DNA of 64,000 nucleotides. It comes from Thermothelomyces thermophilus ATCC 42464. Lineage: Eukaryota; Ascomycota; Sordariomycetes; Sordariales; Chaetomiaceae. The notes below the pieces were generated by a model, which had not been told where the DNA came from, did no database searches, and saw nothing but the letters and a program-made list of their open reading frames with translations. The DNA lies in NCBI RefSeq assembly GCF_000226095.1, contig NC_016475.1, positions 2,418,001 through 2,482,000 on the forward strand. Reading direction: 5' to 3'. Positions 11,444-22,010 of the stretch are shown here, piece after piece. The translations under genes and the position numbers were made by a program. Within the stretch, counting starts at the first letter, position 1; every line of letters begins with the position of its first letter.

Positions 11444-12225
11444 CGGCAGCAGCAACAGCATCCCGGCTTCTTCGAGTCGGCTACTACTCCGCAATGGGAA
11501 TTTCAGAATACACCACCGTATGACTCCCCGATCAACCCCTTCGGTACTGCGCCCCAACCGACTTGGGAACTCCCGCTCAACCTCAGCAAGCCGCCCCAAC
11601 CCCAACAACAAACATCTTCCTACCCTCAGACGTCTACCGCCGCCACAAACGACCCGAATCCTGCCCCTTCCACCTCGGCGGGCAATGTGCCCCTAGCCCC
11701 AGCATTTGCGCCAAGCTTGCAACCCGCCCAGCCAGAGCATATTCGGAACATTCAGGACACACTCACGCCAGCGCAGCGTGAGCGCCTCAAATCCATTGCC
11801 ATGCCTCCGCATCTTCAGTATCACTCGCCCCAGAGCAACGCTGGCAGTCCGGACTCCGCGTCCAGCGGCCAAGACAAGGCCGCCCTGTCGTCGCCCGACC
11901 CTGCCGCGCCGGCGAAACCCACCAGCAGGAAGCGCAAGTCATCGGCTTCCGCCGACGACGACGACGATGAAGATGAGGTTGAGCAGCCGGTCAAGAAGAC
12001 GGCGCATAACATGATTGAGAAACGGTACCGGACCAACCTCAATGATAAGATAGCAGCTCTGAGAGATAGCGTTCCTTCACTACGGATCATGTCAAAGAGC
12101 GCACGCGGAGAAGACACGACCGAAGACAGGGAGGAGCTTCACGGCCTGACACCTGCCCACAAACTGAACAAGGCGACGGTAGGTTTAAACAATAACCCGA
12201 ACCCGCCCCCCACCCCCCCCCCCCC

Positions 12226-12268
<43 letters not shown>

Positions 12269-14475
12269 ACCCTCTCGCTCTTTCAATGCTTCATCAAATG
12301 CGGCGGTCTGACGGCGTCTAGGTCTTGAGCAAGGCTACCGAGTACATCAGGCACCTGGAGAAACGGAATAATCGTCTCCTTGAGGAGAACAGCAACATGC
12401 AGGCGAGGATTGCCGCCTTTGAGAAGCTGTTCATGGCCGGCGCCATGAGCGGCCAACTGCCCAATCCGCTGCAGCAACAACCCGCTCCGATGCAATATCC
12501 TCAGGATACGAGCTCCTACTTGAACACGCCCATGGCAACACCTCGGGGCCCCGACCCCCCGGGGATGATCCCCATTCCGGACGACATGAAACGAATCCTC
12601 GCGGCCCAGCAGATGAACGCCGGCCGTCCATATCCGGTGCCCGCGCAACAGTTCGGCCAGAACCCAACGTTTATGCGGCAGCAGCAGATCCAACAACAGC
12701 AACAGCAATCCCAAGCACAGTCCGGCCGCTGGAACCCTTACCTGGGGAAGCTCATGGTGGGTTCCCTCGCCGGCTTGATGCTGGTCGAGGCGCTCGTCGA
12801 ATCCGAGCCCTCCGGCGACAGCACCGATTCACGCGGCCTCGGCCTTGTTCCCTCGGTCAACTACATTACCTCGTTTGTCCGATCTTCCCACGTCAGCGTC
12901 GGGGGTTATTACGTCTCGGCAATCCACTTGCTTGCCAAGTTGCGGCTCCTCTCCCTCCTGGGCTTCGTCTTCTGGCTGGCCTGCTCGTCGTTCGTAGACA
13001 CGTCGGCCTTCAAGCCTTCCAACAAGACCGAGAACACCGCCGCCGTCGTCAAGGCTGTGCCATCTCTCGCCTCGCCGATTCATGTCAGGAGACAGGCCTG
13101 GCTCACCGCTATCCAAACCGTTTGGGTACCTAGGCATAACATCTTCCTCGAAGCTGCCGCCCTGCTTCTCAAGACGTGGAAGTACACTTTGAGGAACCTC
13201 GTCGGCTCCCACAGCTACCTCTCGCTCGCCGGCCTGAGTGAGGAGCAAGAGGCCGCCCGGATCAAGGCTTGGTCGATCGCTCTGGACGCTCAGCTCGCAG
13301 GCGGCGATGTCGAGATCAACAAGAGCCGTCTTACGCTAACCCTGATCGCATCGGGCACACTCCCCGACACACCCCTCCGGCTGATGCTAAAGGCGTTGCA
13401 TATCCGGGTCCTGCTTTGGCAGCTCAACGGCGCCCGCTGGGCGGCCAACGTGATTGCCGCGAAGCTTGCCAGGGACAGGTGGAACGAAGCAAGACAGCTG
13501 AACCGCATCCTCAACTCGCTTCCAGAGGGCGATGCTTCCGCTGATGACGCCCTTCCCGAGTACCTGGCCACCCTGATTGAGCAGGATTGCGACGAGGTCC
13601 TCACCGATGCCATCATCCAGCGTGTGCACAACCTCGCTTGGAATCGGCACACCACTCATAACGTTGTCGGGAAGATCGACGGCATGGACACCGTCGTCGA
13701 AGACGCCGCCGTGCGCTCGCCCATGGACGCCGTTGCGGCCTGGTATTCCTGCCTGATACTCCATCGCGTCCTTCTAGCCAGCCTTCGCCAGCCCCGCGAC
13801 GACCTCGCCGCCGCCCACCGTCCCGAAGACGCCATCGCTCTGGCGGCCAAGATCGCCCCCATCGGTTCCAACGCCCAGGTCCGCGCCCTCGTCGCCCGCG
13901 CCGTGTTTGCCGAGGGCGCACGCGGCTCGCACATCGTCGCCGCCCTCCAGGCGCTGGGCCCCTCCGTCAATCCGGATAAACACCAGGATTACCGTCGCGG
14001 CGTCCCGCCGCTGATCGACTCCCCCATGACCTCGATCATGCCGGATCCCGACGCGCAGATGGCACTGCGCTGCGCCATGGGCATCGCCCAGCTTCAGAAA
14101 TTTGAGAACCCGCCCACGGCAGCGTATCCCATCATCTCTTCGGTACTGCCGGCCGGCACCGACATCGAGAAGGTCTCGCTACTGGGCTATGCCGCGGCGT
14201 TCCGACTTATGGAAACTCTCAATCGACACGCCGTGGCGAGGGAGACGTCCGCTCGGTCCCTGGAGAGGTTGGCCGGCAGTCTTCGAATCTGGATGGGCTG
14301 CGAGCGGGCCGCGGGAGAGAAGCTCGGGGTGGATGCCGCCATGCGTAGCGCCATGATCAAGCGCTGTCTGGCGGTCACCAAGAGCGTGGTAGGCATGGAG
14401 GCTGAGGCCGACCCGGGCTATTGGAGTATGGATGATTGTGCGGGTGCCGACGGGGAGGGGGAGGATGGATGTTGA
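11144..14475 (+). CDS. sre1: Sterol regulatory element-binding protein (membrane-tethered bHLH factor)
   Basis: Two exons, 11144-12178 and 12322-14475, encode 1062 residues. The acidic N-terminus is followed by a polyQ run (from about residue 88). The bHLH has the basic region [17 protein letters not shown], whose Tyr in place of the usual Arg is the SREBP signature. The intron splits the loop, and helix 2 plus a zipper follow ([19 protein letters not shown]). Two hydrophobic segments at about 487-505 and 548-568 would form the membrane hairpin in the ER, and a long alpha-helical C-terminus follows, as in fungal SREBPs. Known role: cleaved when sterol or oxygen is low (Dsc complex and rhomboid protease in moulds), releasing the N-terminal factor to activate ergosterol, iron and hypoxia genes. 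Family identity is firm. No SCAP-type partner is visible here. Confidence 0.92.
12179..12321 (+). other. SREBP intron with C14-A41 homopolymer tract
   Basis: The donor GTAGGT at 12179 and acceptor TAG at 12319-12321 join ACG to GTC in phase and restore the bHLH loop to helix 2. Inside are 14 C (12213-12226) directly followed by 41 A (12227-12267). That purine run lies where fungal introns are usually pyrimidine-rich. Confidence 0.85.
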
Positions 14476-15905
14476 CTTGACATGACTCCTATGGACGGCG
14501 TGTTTCACCCATCTTTGGGGGGAGGGTGACTCATGCCTCTCCTCCTTCTTTTTCTTTGGTTTTCTTTGTTTTCTGGTTTCCCCCCCCCTTTCCCACGTCG
14601 AACGCGCTTTCTTCGCGGTTGCGTCTGGTATGCATTGCGGCATATACACCTTGTAGTTGCATGGCTTCCTTTTCCTCCCCTTCGATCTTCCGTTCTTTCA
14701 TTGTTCTCCATCTTCACTTCTATCTCACCTTCCATAGCTTCGCAGTCTACACGCTACGAGCTGGATGTGGCGTACGGGCGAATTCGGGGTGGATCAAGAG
14801 GATACAGAAAAAAAAGCGAACGACATCACAGTTGCTTGGTGCTTCTCACTATTGGTGTATCGGAGTTGTACGGTTCGGCTTGGGAGGTGGAAGCGAAGTA
14901 AGATGTCAGAAAGAACACGATCGGGCTATAGGTGTTTTCCTCTTTTTTTTTCGTTTCTTGTTTTTTCTGTCTGCCACTCTGCAAGGTCTCTCGGAAAGCG
15001 CCATATATATCTCTCTTAGCTGCTTGTCAGCGTTATCGGTCTTGCCGCTATAATCTGTTTTTCCTGGTCGTCTCGGTGCGAAGCTCCATTTGCTTCTCAA
15101 GGGAGTTTTTTTTGACTGTCGAGAGAGGCAAAAGGGAGTGGCTGGTCTCCGAGAATCGAATGGATGATGGTGCTAAGGTATGAAAAGTTGAGCTAGGTAG
15201 CAGTAGATAGGAGTGCGTTTTTTAAATTGAAACTCTCCTCTTGCTTCTCAACTCTTTAATTTTCCGTCCCGATCCTGGCCAGTACCGAGCATATGTAGCA
15301 TAGATGAAACACGTCGCGGGCTGGGAACAGTTACATGTGCAAGACGGGAGGGGTAGCAATACTTGGGCACGGCTAGGAACCAACCCTTCCCCCTTTCTCT
15401 GCCCCGAGACTCGCATTGCTGCCAGCAGCTATACGGCTCTGCCCCATCGTCTGATAGTTAAAGAGAGCTTGTGCTTCTAGTTTGGACTGGTATGAAGTTT
15501 CAACAGGGCGTTAAAACCTTTAGGAGGCCGGTATGACAGATGTGAAAGATTCGACCGCAATTGTACTGTACATACAATGGTATATACAAAAACACTGGTT
15601 AGTTTGGCTCCTCTAACCTTGGAATACTACCGGTACCAGCCTCAGAAACCTTGGCTCGTTCTGCATCATGACATGTCAACCTTATTTACAGTGAAAAAGA
15701 AACCAATCTGTGCTCATAAAATCGGTGGTATGCGGGGACGCCCTGCAGAGTGAGACCGTCTCTCCCCTTTGCATCCTGGTATCCGTTCAATAGCAATCTG
15801 TTGTAGATCAATATGCAGCACCTCTTTCCGAGAGTGCCAGGCACAAAACAATCTTTCACCCCTCCAGACTCGTCAACTCAACCCCCAACTGTGGTCATAT
15901 CGCAA
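14476..15905. other. Convergent 3' intergenic region
   Basis: This gap lies between the convergent SREBP and deaminase genes. It is T-rich with short runs of T and no credible reading frame, so I read it as two 3' untranslated regions and spacer. Confidence 0.55.
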
Positions 15906-17345
15906 TCAAGCCTTGATCCCATTCATCAGCGGCGCGGAATTGGGCAGCCCAGGAGACCTAGGCCTCTGCCGCTCCGGGTTAGGCGTCGAGCGCCGAAGGA
16001 GCGACGGGTCCCCGATGCGCGATGCCATGCGGTCGGGCACGAAGTCGGGCGTTGGAGACCGCGAGAGAACGGTGGTGTACTCTGTGCCCTCGGTGAACTC
16101 GGCGGACTCGTTCCCAGCCGGCGGTGAGACAGGGCGCAGGTGGCGGCGGGGTGCGGAGAGGTCCGGAGACGGAGAGCGCGAGCGTACCGGATACTCGGTG
16201 GCCGGCGTGGCGCGGAGGAGGCGGGAGGTGGTTGGCTGGGGGCTGTGGATCGTCGAGGCTGGGAACTCGTCCGTTACGATGGTTGTTGGGACGGTGGCGG
16301 GGCCTGTGCGAACTTTGGATGGAAGGATTTGCTCGAAGCCCTGAGCTTGGGCTACCTGTTCGATGTCCTTGAAATACTGTCCAAGTCATTAGGCGGGGCG
16401 AGAAAAGAAAGATAAAGTCTGATTGGGGTGTTGCTTTTTTGGGGGTACCTTGACAGTCTTGACTTGCAGCTCTAGCGTCGCGTCCTCGTCGCACACAATC
16501 ATCGAGTGTGGGTGCAGCTGCACGGCCGAGAGCGTCCACATGTGATTGACCCCCTGTTCGACGCATCGCTGCAGGGCGATGGCTTTGCGGGCGCCGAGCG
16601 CGAGCACCACAATCTCGCGTGCCTCCAGCACGGTCTGGACGCCCACAGTCAGAGCCATCTTCGGCACTTTCTCGAGATCGTCGCCAAAGAAGCGGCTGTT
16701 GGCTAGGATGGTGCCGTAGGCGAGTGTCTTGACCCGGGTGCGGGAAGCCAGGCTGGAGCCGGGCTCGTTAAAAGCGAGATGGCCGTCCTCGCCCATTCCT
16801 GCGAGAAACAAGTCGATGCCGCCCGCTGCCTGGATCTTGGCTTCATATTCGACACACTCCGCCTCTAGATTGGGGGCATTCCCGTCGAGAATGTGGACAT
16901 TGCTTGGGTGGATGTTGACGTGGGAGAAGAAATGCTTCCACATGAAGGAGTGGTAGCTCTCAGGGTGGTCCCTGGGAATGCCGATGTACTCGTCCTGTGC
17001 GAGAGGGTTGGTCTCTTCTCAACACCCACTCGACTAGTGCTCGACTGCTTACCATGTTGAAAGTGACAACATTCTCAAAGGATACCTGCCATGTTCCCGT
17101 CAAGCACGCATCAGCACACATCAAGATCGAATCACGAGTCGAGCTGCGGCTGTCCCCCGTCTTACCTCGCCAGCTTTGTATTTTTCTACAAGCCTTTTGT
17201 AAACACCAAGCGGGGTACTCCCAGTTGGGAGACCCAGAACGAAGGGATGTGCTGGTGTGGGGGCGAAGTGGTTGATACGGTCGACAATGTAGTTCGCGAC
17301 GTAGGCACTGGCGGCCTCGGCGTTGTCTCTGATGATGAACCTCAT
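15906..17345 (-). CDS. dam1: Glucosamine-6-phosphate deaminase/isomerase
   Basis: Exons 17166-17345, 17053-17085, 16449-16994 and 15906-16376 are all in phase and give 409 residues. The enzyme converts GlcN-6-P to fructose-6-P and ammonia, the last step of GlcNAc catabolism, in the cytosol. The NagB fold is plain: start MRFIIRDN, phosphate loop [19 protein letters not shown] (catalytic Asp) built across a 33-nt exon, [12 protein letters not shown], and the lid/active-site stretch [16 protein letters not shown]. Catalytic domain and length match the family up to about residue 260. A further extension of roughly 140 residues, rich in Pro, Ser and Arg, lies mainly in the last exon and looks disordered; it has many SP motifs. 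This is the left-most member of the GlcNAc cluster, and it shares a 2.2-kb divergent promoter with the kinase gene. Confidence 0.93.
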
Positions 17346-19564
17346 CTTTAGTCAACTCCTCGATTAGGACGGTGCTGATTTCGGTAATGCGTCAAAAATG
17401 CTCTAGTAAGAAAGGCTTAGTATAACAGGGTTGGATAGGGTCGTGTCGTGTGAGCTGCTGCAGTGAAGAATGAATCGCTAGGTCGGAGATTCTAAGGGTG
17501 ATGGTAGCAGATGATATGAAGGGGACTGGTTAAACATTCGGATAGCACCCGGGGACAAAGACTGTGGATAAGACTGGGGGGACATGTGAGTGTTAGCGTA
17601 ACCGCGAGCTCGTCGGCCACTGGCCGGAGCGCCTGTGTGAAACGAACAGAGGATAGCATCGGTCATGGCGGCTGCCGGGCGTGCCAGGTGTCGATGGGCG
17701 AACATCGCTGGAGGCATGGAGTCACAGATGGAACGTTCTTGCGGCCAGGTTCTCTCCCACACAGTAGGCGGCACAGTGGCGAGTTGGGGAGCCATAGACT
17801 AAGGATGGGCCCAACGGACTGGTGCTGCAAGCAGGGTCTCTTTGCCTTGTCAACTGGAGAACTGGCAGGTCACAAGTCGCGCAGCGCTGGGTCCAATGAG
17901 GGAACGTAGAAGATCGGTCATGACGGGAACAACCGCAACTGTCAGGCGGTCCCCGAACTTTTACTATACAGGGTTAGCTCCTTCCTCGATTCTTTGTCCG
18001 GCGAAGGGCAGGCGCAGGTCGGTCTTGCCAAGATGGCAGCCTGAGAGTAATCACGATCTATGATATAATAATACTCAGCACATTCGTACTCGGAAGGAGC
18101 AATCAGCTGTCGGCATCAGCGTGAACTTCGCCTTCGGGTTCAACTCTCTGGAGAATTTGGGTAATGAATGAGGCTCTTCGCATCCTACACGGGTCTGCAG
18201 GTGGTCCCGCCCCAAATTACTTGCAGACGACTAACTCCATGGCTCGATGCTGAGGCAGTGTTTGGAATTGATGGTTCTGATTCTCGTCTCATGCAAGGTG
18301 AATTAAGCTTTTGTCGGGCCCATGCGCCTGCCCGAAGAAGACGGCGCCAAGCTGCCTGCACTGCATGCCCCACATATTCCCGCTGACGCCTTGGATCCAT
18401 CCGCCCCCGCCCCACAGTGCACCGAAGCTAGTCCGATCGACAACAGCTCCCGTCGCAAGTGGAACGGGGCACTGGCAACTAAACCCCAAGGCAACGTTAC
18501 GTCCCCTAGTGTTCCCCCGGGGGGCTTTGAGTACGCAGCGGTCCACGGCAGCGGCCACCTCAGCGCAGGGACACTCGGGATCCTCACTCTTCCCACCGAG
18601 TCGGGGCAGGGCATTTTCTCGGCACTTTCGGGCTGCGACAAGAGCTCATTTCGTATCCGTAGTCGCAGGTTTCTCGCCGGCACTCCACCGCCCCTAGGTA
18701 CCCTGGGCTGGCGAGTCGCATCACCACGCCAGGGTGCCGACTTCTCGATCTCTCTCCAGCGTTGCTACCGTCTTCCGCCATTCAACGCCCGCAATTGAAC
18801 TGCCATTGGCCACGCTCGCTACCCCTGGATATTGAACGATCTTGACGAACAGTCCCCGACCGCCTGTTGCCCTCTCGAACATCTGTCTCAAACAACCTTA
18901 CATAGTACGAAGAGGCCCGGTGATCCGCTCGGACCAGGCCTCATTCGTTCTTACAGGACCCTCACTTCAACCGGAACTTGAACGGTTCCTTGTCTTCCCG
19001 CCCCCACCTGTACGGGCCCGCTCTCGTAACCTCCTGCTTCCGCCTTCCTCGCGACCTTGTATGTACTTTTGTACTGTACGGTCCACACACTGCACTAGTG
19101 CGAGGGTAAAGGGCAGGTCGCCCTGTTGTTCCTTTTGCGCGCCTCCCGCTCCTGCACGGCGGCACCCATAGGCAGGTTTCATTTTTACCGTGTCAGCCTT
19201 TTTTTTTGGAGCCCGGCAGTGGTGTGTTTACGGGGCACACAGCGTGCCAACGGCCAGCTCGGGCAAGGTAGTGCGCGTGCGCGCTGAACCTGCTGGGCCC
19301 AGATCGATCCAACCAACGCTGTCAACCTTCGCTCCCCCCCCCCCTTTTGGTCATCTCGCTCTTTAACGTTGTTCAGTCTTCCTCGGCTGGGCTTGCCGAG
19401 TCGTCCACGGCACCTCTCTGCCAACCGCCGGAGGAGCTGCCTCGTATTTGCTGGAATGTGTCTCTCGTTCCGTCTCCTCCCTCGCTATTCCCTGGATGAC
19501 TTTAAAGCAAACACCCTGTCTTCTGCCAACGCTCTTTCCGGCTCTCATCTAGTGTCATGCCGCC
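17346..19564. promoter_or_regulatory. Divergent promoter region between dam1 and hxk3
   Basis: No gene is recognisable in these 2.2 kb; reading frames at 18311-18798 lack any family signature. As both flanking genes point away, regulatory sites for both should lie here. The minus strand has CGCAAAA at 19133-19139, matching the core CRCAAA(A/T) bound by Ndt80-type factors; the longer string CGCGCAAAAG recurs upstream of ron1. CT-rich tracts lie just before the hxk3 start. Confidence 0.45.
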
Positions 19565-19586
19565 ATGCCGCTCGTTTCCGCAATGA
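19557..19586 (+). promoter_or_regulatory. Nine-residue uORF overlapping the hxk3 start
   Basis: An ATG at 19557 opens a 10-codon frame (MPPCRSFPQ, stop TGA at 19584-19586). It starts 8 bases before the main ATG at 19565, in another frame, and ends within the main coding region. A ribosome using it could not reinitiate at the main start except by backward scanning, so it should lower kinase translation unless leaky-scanned. Confidence 0.6.
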
Positions 19587-21363
19587 TGTCGCTCCGGGAG
19601 GCCCTCCTCGCGGCTGTTAGGTCTCTCCTACGCGGCAAGTCCTTTCTCAAAGCCCTCCTCGCCTTCTGGACAGCCAGCCCTGTCACCCCTATCAACTCCC
19701 AAGATGCCGGGGCCAAGGTCAACGCCGACCCCGCAGCCGACTTCCTCGCCGAGGCCGAGCACCTGCTGCTGGGGTTCATCGAAGCCGGCGGGCTGAAACG
19801 CTTCTCGCGAAAGCTGAAGCGCCAGTTCAAGGAAAGGCTGTGGTCGAACACGGAGTGCATGCTGCCCTCGTACAATTCACAACTACCCACGGGGCGCGAG
19901 TCAGGCCAGTATCTCGCCCTCGACGTTGGCGGGTCGACGCTGCGCGTGGCCCTGGTGGAGCTCGGGGGCAAGGGCGCTGAAGGGGCAGAGGGCAGCATCA
20001 TCCGGATGGACACGTTCAAGATCGACAGCCATGTCAGGAATCTGAGGGGTGCCCGGTTTTTCGACTGGATGGCCGAGAGGATACAGCAGACCGTGGCCAA
20101 AGACAGCACTCGGGGACACGTCCCCGACGTCCCGCTCCTCATGGGGTTGGCCTGGAGTTTCCCTATCGAGTATGTAATCGGCTTATGTATATATATACCG
20201 CGCGATTAGCTCAGCCCGCTAACCGTACCAGGCAAACCTCTTCGAAGGGGGGCAAGCTGTCCGTCATGGGCAAAGGCTTCCTCGCCCACGAGGGTCTCGT
20301 GGGGCAGGACCTGGGAGACATCATCAAGTCCGCTTGCCAGAAGCAAGGACTGCACGTCGAGCTCTCGGCTATCGTCAACGATTCGAGCGCCGCTCTGCTT
20401 TCTGAGGCATATGTTACCCCCTCGACCCGCTTCAGCCTCGTCCTCGGCACCGGCGTGAACATCGCCGTCCACCTCCCAGTCAATACCATTGACCAGCCCA
20501 AATTCGGCGACCGTCCGAGCAGCTGGCACGAGAAAGCCAGCCATGTGATAGTCAACACGGAACTGGGCATGTTCGGCCACGACATTCTGCCCCTGACGAA
20601 ATGGGATAAGCTCCTCAAAGCCGACCATCCCCGACCAGACTTCCAGCCGCTAGAGCAGCTCGTCAGTGGATACTACCTCGGCGAGATCTGCCGCCTTGCC
20701 CTGCTCGACGCCATCGCGTCGACGGGCATCTTCGGCGGAAATGTGCCACCATCACTGCGGACACCTTACTCCCTCGACACTGAAACCCTGTCCTTGATCG
20801 AAGCGTGCGCCTCCCTCTTCACTTGACTTCTTGTTCTCTCTCTCTCGCTCTCTCTCCCCCCCTCTCCCCAGACCACTTGTTTTGCTGACCCAAGAATCAG
20901 AGACACCAGCCCGAGCCTCTCCGATGCCCTTCAAGCCTTCGCCGCCCGCCACCCCATCCCGTCTTACCGCCCCACCACGGCCGACATGTCCTTTCTCCGC
21001 ACCCTCGCATCCCACGTCACGCGGCGCTCGGCCTCGGTCGTCGCCGCCTCCCTCCACGCGCTCTGGGAGCTCAAGGCCGAGGCCGAGCGCGCCATGCTCG
21101 CGAGCCTGCCCGATCCGTCCGGCGCGTTCGCGTTGGAGACGGAGGCCGAGATCGCCCTCGCCTCGTCCAAGACGACCGTGGCCTTCAACGGGTCCGTGAT
21201 CGAGCAGTACCCCGGCTATAGGGCGCGGCTGCAGGCGTTCGTGGATGGATTGCTTGCCGAGGACGACGGTGATGGAGATCTCAAGAAGGGGTCAATCGCG
21301 TTGGTGGAGGCGAGGGAGAGTTCGCTGCGGGGGGCTGCCGTTGCGTTGGCTTGCTTGTCGTAA
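19565..21363 (+). CDS. hxk3: Hexokinase-family N-acetylglucosamine kinase
   Basis: Exons 19565-20169, 20232-20804 and 20901-21363 join in phase to 546 residues. The hexokinase fold is recognisable. The phosphate loop reads LALDVGGSTLRVALVEL, the sugar-binding part LGLAWSFPIEQTS, the catalytic Asp lies in IVNDSSAALL, then LVLGTGVNIA, NTELGMFG and SGYYLGEICRLALL. Ordinary hexokinases have RWTKGF where this protein has VMGKGF, as in fungal GlcNAc kinases such as Candida Hxk1/Nag5. It would phosphorylate GlcNAc to GlcNAc-6-P in the cytosol. The first 45 residues include an unusual hydrophobic/basic helix that could bind a membrane. Its position in the GlcNAc cluster supports this over the regulatory hexokinase-like proteins HxkC or XprF, which remain alternatives. 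A uORF overlaps the start. Confidence 0.85.
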
Positions 21364-22010
21364 TGTAGCCCCCCTCTCCCCCCAACCGGGTTGTTTCGTG
21401 TCGTGTCATGTCATGCCGTGTGTGGGCGTTTTTATTTGGGCGCAAGTTCGCGGGGTAATTTCGCTGTGCATACTATGGTGCCGCGGCCTTTCTATTGGTA
21501 ATTCGATGACTTGTTTGCTTGTATATAGAACGGAGGCATGTAGCGGTGCGGTTATCAGTTATGCGGGATGGGGGGCCAAGGTGGGATCTCGATATCCTTT
21601 TCAATTTCAGCATGATTCTTTGGCGACCATGAGGCTTCTGATGCAAGGTTGGATGGATGATGATGCCGTCTTCAGTAACCAATCTGCCCGGTAAATAACA
21701 CAACCCTCTTACCTCATGACCTAACTAGCTTCAGCCCCTGAAGACCCAACATTCAAGCGACAAATCCAACCAAACCACCGACATACAAACACATAAGGTT
21801 CCCAGAAAACTCCCCAGTGAGAGACGCCAATGCCATCCAGGATGCAATAAAGGAGCCAAAATAGAGAGCAGTTACATCCTTATATGTCTTTGCCCATTCC
21901 ATCCGTCCCCTTCGTCAAATTCATTCATATCATACAAAAGTAAAGTCACCTGATAACCAAGGGCCAAATCCGAAACCAAACCCTGACCCTGACTCGTTTT
22001 GCTTGGATTT
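21364..22010. other. Convergent 3' spacer between hxk3 and ron1
   Basis: These 647 bases separate the stop codons of two convergent genes. I see no reading frame with family features; the region probably holds both 3' untranslated ends. Confidence 0.5.

Noticed and set aside
16124-16415. Plus-strand frames over the deaminase 3' exon
   Set aside because: The minus-strand exon is in phase with the NagB domain and ends in a normal stop; these are shadows.
20195-20231. GATTAGCTCAG, tRNA A-box-like string
   Set aside because: It lies in the first intron of hxk3, next to the acceptor, and has no B box or stems.
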